Source of the DNA: Antedon mediterranea
Lineage: Eukaryota; Echinodermata; Crinoidea; Comatulida; Antedonidae
Length of the DNA: 64,000 nt
Assembly (NCBI RefSeq): GCF_964355755.1
Contig: NC_092673.1
Span: forward strand, 18,171,001 to 18,235,000
Direction of reading: 5' to 3'
Part shown: in pieces, positions 41,285-53,200 of the stretch
Numbering within the stretch: the first letter of the stretch is position 1
How the letters are laid out: every line of letters begins with the position of its first letter
The notes under the pieces: model-generated
Seen by the model: the letters and a program-made list of their open reading frames with translations, nothing else
Database searches by the model: none
Told to the model about the DNA's origin: nothing
Translations under genes and position numbers: made by a program

Positions 41285-44200
41285 GTATTAAAAATATATA
41301 TATATTTTCATAATATTAACAAAAAGAAATTCTTTTCATTGAAATTTAAAATTTAAAATTTTTTACTACATTATTTAGCTGTAATTTTTGCTGCTATTTA
41401 TATTGACAGAAAACCAATTTCACATAATGTCTGTTGTCAGTATTTATAAACTTTATTATTTTAATTCCTTTCCAGGATGGGGACACTCCATTACATGAAT
41501 ATCTAAGAACAGTAAATCCTACCTTAGATATAGTGACTTGTCTTATACAGAATGACACATCTGCAGCAACATTGCAAAATAAGGTAATCCACAGGTATTT
41601 GCTAGTGTAGTAGGCAACCATTCTCTGCAGTAAACCATTCTATTTGTTTATCAATAATGACAAATAGGATTTTTTACTACATTATTTAGCTGTAATTTTT
41701 GCTGTTGTCAGTATTTATAAACTTTATTATTATGATTCCTTTCCAGGACGGGGACACTCCATTACATGAATATCTGAGTAAAGTAAATCCTACCTTAGAT
41801 ATAGTGACTTGTCTTGTACAGAATGACACATCTGCAGCAACATTGAAAAATAAGGTAATCTACATGCTAGTGTAGTAGGCAACCATTCTCTGCAGTAAAC
41901 CATTTTATTTGTTTATCAATAATGACAAATAGGATTTTATACTACATTATTTAGCTGTAATTATTGCTGTTGTTTATATTTACAGATAAACAATTTCACA
42001 TGATGTCTATTATTAATATTTATAAACTTCATGATTTTGATTCCTTTCCAGGATGTATATTGGAAATTGACTATAATATAGTTATGTGCTTAAACCATTT
42101 GAAACAAACTAATTTGCTCAGAAAGCCAATTGCCTCCAGCCAAAAGTAATCTTTGCTCCCCCTTTTGATTTATTTCTGGTTCCACTCCTGGGTACCCTGA
42201 TTTCAGTTCCATTTTGAATTTGTCATCAAAAAGAGCAATTATATATAATGTTTATTTCTGGTTCCACTCCTGGGTACCCTGATTTCAGTTCCATTTTGAA
42301 TTTGACATCAAAAAGAGCAATTATATATAATGTTTATTTCTGGTTCCACTCCTGGGTACCCTGATTTCAGTTCCATTTTGAATTTGTCATCAAAAAGAGC
42401 AATTATATATAATGTTTATTTCTGGTTCCACTCCTGGGTACCCTGATTTCAGTTCCATTTTGAATTTGTCATCAAAAAGAGCAATTATATATAATGTTTA
42501 TTTCTGGTTCCACTCCTGGGTACCCTGATTTCAGTTCCATTTTGAATTTGTCATCAAAAAGAGCAATTATATATAATGTTTATTTCTGGTTCTACTCTGG
42601 GTACCCTGATTTCAATTCCATTTTGAATTTGTCATCAAAAATAGCAATTATATATAATGTTTATTTCTGGTTCTGCTCCTGGGTACCCTGATTTCAGTTC
42701 CATTTTGAATTTGTCATCAAAAAGAGCAATTATATATAATGTTTATTTCTGGTTCTGCTCCTGGGTACCCTGATTTCAGTTCCATTTTGAATTTGTCATC
42801 AAAAAGAGCAATTATATATAATGTTTATTTCTGGTTCTGCTCCTGGGTACCCTGATTTCAGTTCCATTTTGAATTTGTCATCAAAAAGAGCAATTATATA
42901 TAATGTTTATTTCTGGTTCCACTCCTGGGTACCCTGATTTCAGTTCCATTTTGAATTTTTCATCAAAAAGAGCAATTATATATAATGTTTATTTCTGGTT
43001 CTGCTCCTGGGTACCCTGATTTCAGTTCCATTTTGAATTTGTCATCAAAAAGAGCAATTATATATAATGTTTATTTCTGGTTCCACTCTGGGTACCCTGA
43101 TTTCAGTTCAATTTTGAATTTGTCATCAAAAAGAGCAATTATATATAATGTTTATTTCTGGTTCTGCTCCTGGGTACCCTGATTTCAGTTCCATTTTGAA
43201 TGTGTCATCAAAAAGAGCAATTATATATAATGCAAACTATAGATTGATTATTAATTACTTTTATCTTGTTACAAAATGTGTTCATTAGCATCATACTCTT
43301 GTGTAGTAGGCTAACATTCTATATAATCTTTAAAAAAGATGGGGGTTTGCTCATATAGCCTTTCACCTTGACCGTTTGACCATTCACCACATTTTCAAAA
43401 TGTGTATACCAAGCAAAAAATGATTGTTTGACCACCCTAAACCAATTTCTGAAGTCAAATTCTCTGGAACTCAAAGTGCATACAAAAGTTAATCTAGCTT
43501 CTACAGTATCATTAATTATGTCCATTTTATATCGGTTTTCTTTTTAGTAGAACAACCTATGGCACACATGATGTGTAATTAACCAATCAAATCAGATACA
43601 CTAGTCAGGTGTGTTATAATATTGTATATGTAAATGTATGTATTTTATAGGAGGGGAATACACCTGTGAATGTTTTAGAAAATAACATGCAGATGGTTTA
43701 CCAGGAAAAAAACAAGATTTTAAAGTTCTTTGACAGTAAGTAAGTTTTCTAGTAAAGTAATCATCATAATATTAACAAAGGTTCAAGATTCACCTGCTCC
43801 ATGGGTCTGGTAGAACGAGTCTTCTCGGATAAGGACTGTAAACCGTAATTTCAGTGCACAAATGCCTGTGTTCACTTTGAAGAACCTAGTACATCTAAAG
43901 GATGAGTAGGAGTTACCCTGATATACTTGTTCACACACAGCCACTGTCTTAGAATTGGCAACACTGACTTGACATGACCCTTAGGGGAAAAGAACTAACA
44001 TTATAGATTTATATTTATTTCTACTTTATAATTTCATATTAGAATTCTTAGTTCCTGCCGAAATATATGCCAAAGGTGCACATGCAATTAAGATATATAA
44101 AGATGAGTTAGAAAATGGTGAAATTGCAGTTGTAAATGCAAGGTGTATGTTCCTTGGAAAAGAAGGTGCAGGCAAGACTAGTTGTGTAAAGGCCATGCTT

Positions 44201-47200
44201 GGAAAAAGGTAACAAGTAAAATTGATGTGTGTATATGTAGTAACTCATATGTTTTTTTTTAATAAAAAACCCCAAAAAACATGTGTCTATTTCGTGAGAT
44301 CCCTACCTGTATAGACTCTACATATGCCATTATTCCCAATATGGACACCCCTCGAAAGGAAAATGGAATAGTCCAGGGGCCGTACAAACGTCTCTCACGC
44401 ATGACATCGTCCTCATATTCCTTTTGCTTTCCATGGAAAGCGAACGTGTGACCTTGAAACCTTGAAGGAAAACTAATTAAAAGAACAATAACAAAGGACA
44501 CCTGGCTAGCAACGCATACCTTTGTGGACTTTATTGTGTTTACAGTTTAGCAGCATTCTTGTGAAAAGAAGCTTCTATCAACAGTATCCTTATTGTTTGC
44601 AGCCATGTCTGCTCGTAAAGCCGCAGCCTGTTCTGTGTGTGGCGGGCCCCGCCCGTCCACGAAGCTGGACCGCCATTTGGCGTGCCCGCGCTGCCGCAAA
44701 TGCAGCCAATCTGCGACCTGCGAGGTATGCATACGCTGGCCTGCGGCGAAGTTCAATTCCGCCGATGAGTGGGCCTTGGCGCACTCTAGCCCCCCTGGTA
44801 GAGCCATGTCTGTTAGCTCCGGGGTCGTACTCCCTGACCCGCTGCCTGTGCCTCAGGTGCTAAGCCTGGATATGCTGAAATTAATATCAGAGCAAGTGAG
44901 TAAGACCCTAGAGGAGAGGGAGCGCATTAAAACTGGATCGTCCAGGGCACCTCTTCCCGTCCCCTCGCTTAACAATCCAGGTATCGAGGTGCGTGTCTGT
45001 GGGGATTCCACTGACATAGATGATGGGTCGGAGCCTGAATTTGACGTTGATGATACGCCACTCCCGTCCGGACTTCACCAGCTCGTCTCTAGGGCGCTAC
45101 CGGGTATTCTTTCCCACTTGGGAATCCCGTATGAAACACCTGATGCTTCTGGAGGTTCTCTGGGCGGTGGCCTTTGGGACTCGCTCTCCCAAACTGTGAC
45201 GACCTCTAATGTGCCTGTTGTGGGGATCCACCCAGACTTGCTGAGACGAATTAACCGTCAGGCCAAAATATTAAGGACCGCTAAGTTTAAATCAGTTTAT
45301 AATCCCGGTAAGGTTCAGAATGGACACGCTGGTCACGGTCCTACATGGCCTGTGTCCCAGAGACTGGGCAGCATTCATTCAATCCCTGGCGTTCCCATCA
45401 CAAGCTCGCATAGAGACCTGTCGGACAGCGATAAAACTCCTGTTGTCCCAACCATCATCTCCAGCCCTGATGTGGCTGAAAGTTCTGGGGTACCTTGCGA
45501 GTTTCGTAGATTTAGTTCCGAACTCCCGACTTCACATGCGTCCGATGCAACTCCACCTCCTTTACCATTTTTCCCCTTCCACCAGAAACATTCTGGCCCA
45601 GGTCCCGCTAAATACATTCGTAGCTTCTCACGTTCAGTGGTGGCTTCAACCAGGAGGGTTGGACGGGGGAAAACCTTTCTCCGATCCTATTCCGGCGGTG
45701 TGAGTCACCGTCGACGCCTCCCTCTCTGGGTGGGGCGGTCATGCGCCTTCCGAGCAGGTAGCGGGAACCTGGACCATGTTGCAATCAGCCCTCCACATAA
45801 ATGTCCTAGAACTTCTAGCAGTCTCAAATACTCTACACAGTCTGCTCCACTTGTGTCACGGGGAGGCTGTTTTGGTGCTGTCCGACAGCGCCACGGTGGT
45901 ATCTTACATCAACCGTCAGGGCGGGACGCACTCCCCAACCCTGTGTTGTTACACATGGCAGCTCCTGAACTGGTGCCACCAGCAGGGGATCCACCTAAAA
46001 GCAATTCACATTCCCGGCAAACTCAACACGATTGCCGATGCCCTCTCCCGTCGCAAGGGCTCTGTCTTTCCGACCGAGTGGATGTTATCGACAGCCGTCG
46101 TCCAACAGATCTTCAACACGTTCGGACGACCTCTCATCGACCTGTTTGTGACGAGCCGGAATGCTCAACTTCCAATTTTTTGCTCCCGGTACCCAGAAGC
46201 CACGGCCTGGGCCACCGACGCCCTGTCAATCTCATGGAACGGGATGTGGGCGTATGCCTTTCCGCCCTTCCTCTAGTCACAGCTCGCATTCGCCGCCATC
46301 AATGCAAAATCCTCCTGGTAGCTCCATGGTGGTCTCGCCAGACTTGGTTTCCAGCAATGCTGAGTCTGCTTTATTCACAACCCAGGACCCTGCCAATTCG
46401 GCCCGACCTCTTAGTTCAATCCCGGGCCCGGCTAGGCCTTCACAACCTGCAATCCCTGACGCTGACTGCCTGGCCCTTGTCAGGAATCGCCTCAGAAGTG
46501 CAGGAATTCCAGACGGGCCTGCCTTGTTGGCAGCCCAGTCTCGACGGGAGTCGACAAGAACACTATACAACAGCCGCCTTAAGCGTTTTACTCGATGGTG
46601 TGCCGGTTATGAAATCGATCCTCATTCCGCCTCTCTACGCAAAGTCTCCCGGTTTCTCCATGACCTATTTGAGTCGGGACTCCAGGTCAGAACCATAGCG
46701 GGGTACCGGTCAGCTATTGCAGTAGTAGTACCGAGGTTCCCCGACGGATCGTCAGTATCCTCTTCTTCAGAACTACCGATGCTGATAAGAGGAATGTTTA
46801 ATGCTCGACCTCCCGTGCGGTCTTTGCTTCCCCGGTGGGACTTAAACTCGGTCCTTGAGGCCCTTACAAAACCGCCATACGAACCCCTTGGTTCAGCATC
46901 TCTGCTCGATGTTTCTATTAAGACTGCGTTTCTAGTAGCCGCAGCGTCATGTAAGCGTAAGGGTGAGATTCACGCACTTTCCTTAGACCCTGGCCATATT
47001 CGGTTTGAGAACAACGGTGTTCGTCTCACTTTCCGAGCAGGGTTCTTAGCAAAGACCCAAACCCTGAACCACTCTCCACCAACCATTTTTATTTCTAAAA
47101 TTTCCTCGCACTCCTCTGTGCGAGAAGACAGGCTTTGGTGCCCAGTGCGTGCGATACAAATATATGTTAATCGCACGCAACATTTACGAAACGGAATGTC

Positions 47201-50200
47201 ACATCTGTTTGTGACGACAATAAAACCCCATGGCCCCGCCTCTAAGGATACGATAGCCTGTTGGGTCGTTTCCGCCATCAAGTCAGCGTATGCATCTTCA
47301 CGCTTGCCGCCGCCAGCTCATATGCATGAGGTGCGCGGCTCAATGGCTTCGTGGGCGTTATTTCGGGGTGTGCCCGTTTCGGATATTTTAGCGGCGGCAT
47401 GGTGGAGAGCTCAGACCACTTTTTCATCGTGCTACCTCCAGGACGTTGTCTCGTCCCAGGCGACCGTAGCGTCGGCAATTTGTCGGCCTTCTAAGTAGGG
47501 TAAGTTTGGTTTTAATCACAATCACGCCCTCCTCCTGATGCCGGTTCTACTCTGGCATATGTAGAGTCTATACAGGTAGGGATCTCACGAAATAGACTAC
47601 CAACACCACTGTTGGTTTGTGTAGTTTATACCAATCCCCAAACTTTGGCTATTGTTTACTTGCTTTGTCCTATTGTAAACTAAAGCCTAGTTTGGCTTAG
47701 TTCTCATACTACCAGTCTATCTTGTGATGACCAATCATCTCAGACTATGCTACTTTATATATTAGACACTGAAATATAAAACAAATATTATGTTAAAATT
47801 TGATTTTTGTAATCAAAGATGTATAAATATATGGGGTTTCAATCTTGAGATTTTGCTTTTTAAAATTATTGTCAAACTTATATATTAACTATATACAACT
47901 TATAAATATTGTTCAACTTTACTAATACATTGTTATAATAGATTTAATCCCAGAGAACCATCTACTGATGGTATCGTTGCAACTACAGTGTTTCAGGCAA
48001 CTAATAAGAGCAAATGGAAAAAGATGAAAGATGTAAGAGGTAAGAGTCAAGGAAATGCTAGAGGAAAATATTGATTAACGTCCGTATATAACACATTCAA
48101 AATGTTGCTATGAATTTAAACCAATTTTTTAAGTTCCATTATTAATCTTACTGTACATTGTATAACAGCAGTTTAATGACATTTTGAACAACGCTATTAA
48201 GTACTGTAGTTAAAAATATGTAGACTCATAAATCTGCTAGTAGGCCCTTAACCTTAAAATAAAAAATGTATGTCTTCCTTTAAATAAGATTCCATAACAC
48301 AATTATCGTCATAATTGAATTTACGAAACAACCTCTTATTTTCAATACCTTCAAAATGTATACCAAATTTGTAGGTATATTGATATACATTGTCTTGTCT
48401 TGGCACGACTGGACTATTGTAATTGTTAAAGAAGCCATCTTTGGATGTTGAGAAATTTGCAAGTTACAGACCCATTTCCAATCTTCCATTTCTTCGAAAA
48501 ATTATTGAGAGGGTTGTGTCCAGTCAGCTGCAATCATATCTGAATAGTGTAATGATTTTGGGGTAGAAGGAAAAGATAGAGGGCAGCAGATGGAGGCAGA
48601 GTTAGGCAGGAAGAGTAGGAGAGAACGGACGTGAGAAAAAGAGCAGGGAGGGATTGGAGAAGGAAGGCAATGGAGGGTTACCTCGAGCTGCGTTAAAAAG
48701 GAGGGAGAGATTGGAGCTGGAAAAGCGGAGAAGCAGGGACATAAGTAGGGACATTAGAGAAATTGGAAAACAAAGTGTAGAGAGGATTAGAGAAAAGAAA
48801 GAGGAAATTAGAGCTGAATAATAAAAGGAGAGTTAAGACACAGCAAGTAAGTTAGCCGGAGGGTACAGCCTACCGCTTGTGCTGCTGTTGGAGACATAGT
48901 GAGCCGGAGGTTGCGCCTACTGTACTGGTTGTATCACTATTTGAGACATAGTGAGCCGGAGGTTGCGCCTACTGTACTGGTTGTATCACTATTTGAGATA
49001 GCTGAGCCGGTGGTTGCACCTACTGGTTGTGTTACTGCTTGAGATATAGTTAGCCGTGGTACACCCTGTGGTTGTGATACTGGTGGGTACACCTAGTAGC
49101 CAGTGGTTAAGACCACTGGTGGTTACCCTGTTAGCCGGTACGTGGTTACACCACAGTTGGAGGTTCCACCTTAGTTGGTGGTTACGTGCAGTTGGAGGTT
49201 ACACCTTAGTTGGTGGTTACGTGCAGTTGGAGGTTACACCTTAGTTGGTGGTTACAGGCAGTTGGAGGTTACACCTTAGTTGGTGGTTACGTGCAGTTGG
49301 AGGTTACACCTTAGTTGGTGGTTACGTGCAGTTGGAGGTTACACCTTAGTTGGTGGTTACGTGCAGTTGGAGGTTACACCTTAGTTGGTGGTTACGTGCA
49401 GTTGGAGGTTACACCACAGTTGGTGGTTACGTGCAGTTGGAGGTTACACCTTAGTTGGTGGTTACGTGCAGTTGGAGGTTACACCTTAGTTGGTGGTTAC
49501 GTGCAGTTGGAGGTTACACCATAGTTGGTGGTTACGTGCAGTTGGAGGTTACACCATTGTGTTGGTGTACGTTGCTGTGGAGGTTACACCATTGTGTTGG
49601 TGGTTACGTGCAGTTGGAGGTTACACCATTGTGTTGGTGGTTACGTGCCATGGAAGTTACACCATTGTGTTGCTGTGGAGGTTACGTGCGGGTGGTGGTT
49701 ACGCTACTATTTTAAGTCCGGCGTAATAACAGAACTAATCAGATTAATTATTATAATCACTTGTACACATAAATTAGAAATCAGAGAAGAATAAAGGAGG
49801 CTACTCCAAAGATTGTAATTGATTTGTGTGTTTAGTTCATTCGTGGTACCGCAGACCTTTCCCCAAAAAGGGAACGAACCCGAGGACGGATTTTCGTTAC
49901 AATAGAAATGGGTTATTTGCCACTAGACAATCCGCCTATCGTCCAAACCATAGTGTAGAATCTGCACTTCTTCTTGTGCATAATGATATTAGCATTGCAC
50001 TTGACAACCATAATGAGGTTCTTATGGTCCTTTTGGACTTCAGTGCTGCTTTTGACACCATCAACCATAAGCAGTTATTACATCGTCTATCATCACGTTA
50101 CGGTATCTCTGGAATTGGTCATAATTGGTTTGCATCATATCTAAATGATAGGTCCCAGTCCATTGTCATCAAGGATGTTTTGTCGAACCCGTCTCTGCTT

Positions 50201-53200
50201 ACTGTTGGAGTTCCACAAGGGTCTGTGGTTGGTCCTCTTCTGTTTATTTTATTTACCGCCCCACTACTTGACCTCATTGAATCTCACAATGTGAAGTGTA
50301 TGGCGTATGCTGATGACACTCAGCTTTATGTCACTTTCAACCCTAATCAGCGTGATTCTGCCGTCAGTAAACTTGAATCCTGTATTGCCGAAGTCAGAGC
50401 ATGGTGTCAATCTAACAACCTGGTAACGAATGATGCTAAAACAGAACTTATTCATTTTTCCTCTCGTTTTAAACCTGCGTGTAATTCTTTCATTCAACCT
50501 TCCTCATCCTGTAGAAACCTTGGAGTTGTCATGGATTCAACGCTTAGCATGTCCAATCAGGTACATAACATCTGCAAAGCTGGGCTTCACGCTATTCGTA
50601 AAATTGGAAGCATTCGGAAGTACCTGGATTCAAAATCAACTGAGATTCTTGTTCACGCCTTTGTTACATCAAGGCTAGACTGTTGTAACTCATTACTTTA
50701 TAGCTTACCAGCAAAGGATATCGAGTCCAGAACACAGCTGCCCGATTGGTCGTTCAAAGCCCCATAAGGCAACATATCACACCTGTGCTGAGACAGCTTC
50801 ATTGGCTTCCAGTAACACAAAGAATTACCTTCAAGATCCTGCTATTTGTTTTCAAAGCTCTTCATAATTCTTCATCTAAGTTCATTTCTGAACTTATTCA
50901 ACCTTATTTTTTTATTTATTTTTATTTTATATATTTAGGCAAATTGCCAAGGATAACCATAAGCAAATTCAATCACTATCCTTCTTAAAGGTGGCAATCC
51001 GTTCACGAGACAAACATATACACACAATGCTCTACATAAACAAAGTCTTTATTACAAGTCTTTGGGAGTGGAGTTGTAAATTGTCATTAGAAAAAATCCT
51101 GACATATGACAGGACTTGAACCCAGGACCCTTGGATTGGCAGCCAAGCATCATAACCACCAGGCCACAACTCCACTCCAAGCGGTCCTGAGATCTAATTC
51201 AGATAATTCAGATAATATTTATTTAGATAATAATGAATGAATATATACAAAATAGAAAAAAGATATTAAAGTGAACATAGATAAAGCAGTAATTGGGGTA
51301 GTCATTATTATCATGGATCCCTTCTAGAAGTTAAAAACTTGTCTCGTAGGGACCCACAACAAAACACATTACTAAAAAAATAAAAATAACCTAGAATATA
51401 TAATTATATAATTTAGGATAAAAAATTACAGTATAATAACATAACTAACATCTTCTATATAAAAATCATTTAAATTATATTTCAATAGTTTCATGATAAT
51501 TATAAATGAAATAGTAATAGTAGTAGTAGATATTGGTAAATGAAATATTATTAATAAGATCTAAAACGGCATGGGATGTAGAGTGATTTTTTCGAAAACC
51601 ATATTGGCGTTTATTAAGTATATCAAATTTTGTGAGATAATCAGAAAGTTTAGAATACATGAGTTTTTCAATAATTTTGGAAAACACTGAAAATTAGATA
51701 ATTGACTTCGTTCACCTTTCTTGAAAATGGGCACAACTTTAGCTAGTTTTAAGTGTGTTGGAAAAGTGCCAGATAAAAAAGATGAATTTATACAATGGGT
51801 AAGTTGGTGGATGATTAAGGGAGACACAGATTTTAAGACACGAGCAGTAATACCGTCAGATCCAGACCCTTTATTAGAATTTATATTGTATATTGTTAGG
51901 TTAACATCATCAATTGAAACTGGGCTAATATAAAATGAGTTGGCAAACGTAGAATGAAGATAAGATAATGGATCAGTTATATTAGTTGGCATACTATTAA
52001 TAAGATTAGGACCAATTGTAGAAAAATAGTTGTTAAACGATTCACACATCTCTTTTTGAGTTTTGTAAATATTATCACCGTCTTTAATTAGATTCGGGTG
52101 CTTGTTATTATTATTACCTTTATTTAAAACAGAATTTATTACAAGCCATGTGTTCTTCAAATTACCTTTATATCTATCAAACTGGGAAGTATAATAATTC
52201 TTTTTAGCAGTGCGACAAAGATTAGTGAAAATATTATTATATTTTGTATAGTTTAATTTGTCATTATTACTACGCGTGTGCATATATTTGTTATAAAGTT
52301 TATGTTTCCGAGAACTACATTTTAAGAGAGCAGATGACATCCATGGTTGTTTAAACGTTTTATTTGATTTTATATTACTTTTAACCAAGTGTCTGGAGTG
52401 GATATTTGTAAATTGAATCAATCGATAAGGCATTTAGGTCGTTTATACGAAATGAATAGTTGGCGCTATTATCATCAAGGTTTTGATCATTAATTTCTTG
52501 ATCAATGAACTGAAATATAGGAAGGTGGTCGGAGATATCATTAAGTAAAACACCAGCAACTATTTTATAGTTAGATTGTTTGGAATAAAAATGATCAATC
52601 AAGGTTGCCGAAGTTGAGGTAATCCTAGTTGGTTTTGAAATAGTTGGAAAAAAAGAATGGGAAATTAAGGTATTTAGGTAGGTGTTTGTTAATTTATGGT
52701 TATGGAATTTTAATAAATCAATATTGAAGTCTCCCATGAGATGACAATTTTTGTTTTCATTGTTAATTTGGGTTAATACATTATCGACGGATTTAGTAAA
52801 AGAATCTAGCCCTCCACAGGGGGCTCTGTAAATAATGCCTATAATATCATTTTTTGTCTTTGAATTTTCAATCTCAACAAAAAGTGATTCGGAAAGGTCG
52901 TCGAATTGTAATGCTAATATCATTACGTATAAAAAATGCAACTCCTCCGTCAATTTGATTATTGCTTCTATTACTTGCAAAGAAGGAGTAGTTATTAATG
53001 AAAGGAATAGGGGAGTTTTCATTAAGCCATGTTTCACTGATACCGATTATGGAAAATTTGTTATTAATTGAATTCAAAAGGCATTCGAGATCATTAACTT
53101 TATGCGTAATACTTCTAATATTAAGATGCAGGAGAGATAGTTTAGTATTAAAGGATGTATTAAACTTAGAATTAAATTGTGAATAATCATAAAAGCTGCA

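Larger units (their letters stand above)
44285..47597 (+). mobile_element. DIRS-like tyrosine-recombinase retrotransposon with 45-bp inverted terminal repeats, internally deleted
   Basis: The ends 44285-44329 and 47553-47597 are exact 45-bp reverse complements (outer bases GTCTATTTCGTGAGATCCCT). Between them are three overlapping frames: a Cys-rich Gag-like protein, an RT-connection/RNase H segment, and a tyrosine recombinase. This is the DIRS order. The fingers/palm part of the RT, with its YxDD-type site, is missing between about 45310 and 45330. The element is GC-richer than its surroundings. No target duplication was seen, as expected for recombinase integration. Confidence 0.85.
48548..49901. 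mobile_element. Probable solo LTR (1354 bp) inserted in the LINE, with 4-bp target duplication ATAG
   Basis: Begins TGTAATGATTTT and ends TTTTCGTTACA (TG...CA ends), with ATAG at 48544-48547 and 49902-49905. Removing it rejoins the LINE frame. An AATAAA-type signal at about 49791 lies 110 bases from the 3' end, as in an R/U5 region. The middle is purine-rich (48560-48840) and then minisatellite. No internal retroviral-type genes are present. An LTR-less insertion with TG/CA ends cannot be excluded. Confidence 0.6.

Noticed and set aside
42169-43231. Possible CRISPR-like array
   Set aside because: The 82-bp units are contiguous without unique spacers, in a eukaryotic intron; a minisatellite.
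44547-44807. Minus-strand ORFs opposite the DIRS Gag
   Set aside because: Shadow frames of the GC-rich Gag region with no family features.
45320-46698. Second half of the 701-codon frame starting at 44593
   Set aside because: After about 45310 it overlaps, out of frame, the conserved RNase H and recombinase sequence. It is an open shadow frame helped by high GC, not Gag.
49056-49794. Trp/Val-rich ORFs in several frames
   Set aside because: Products of the 35-bp minisatellite; similar peptides appear in all three frames.
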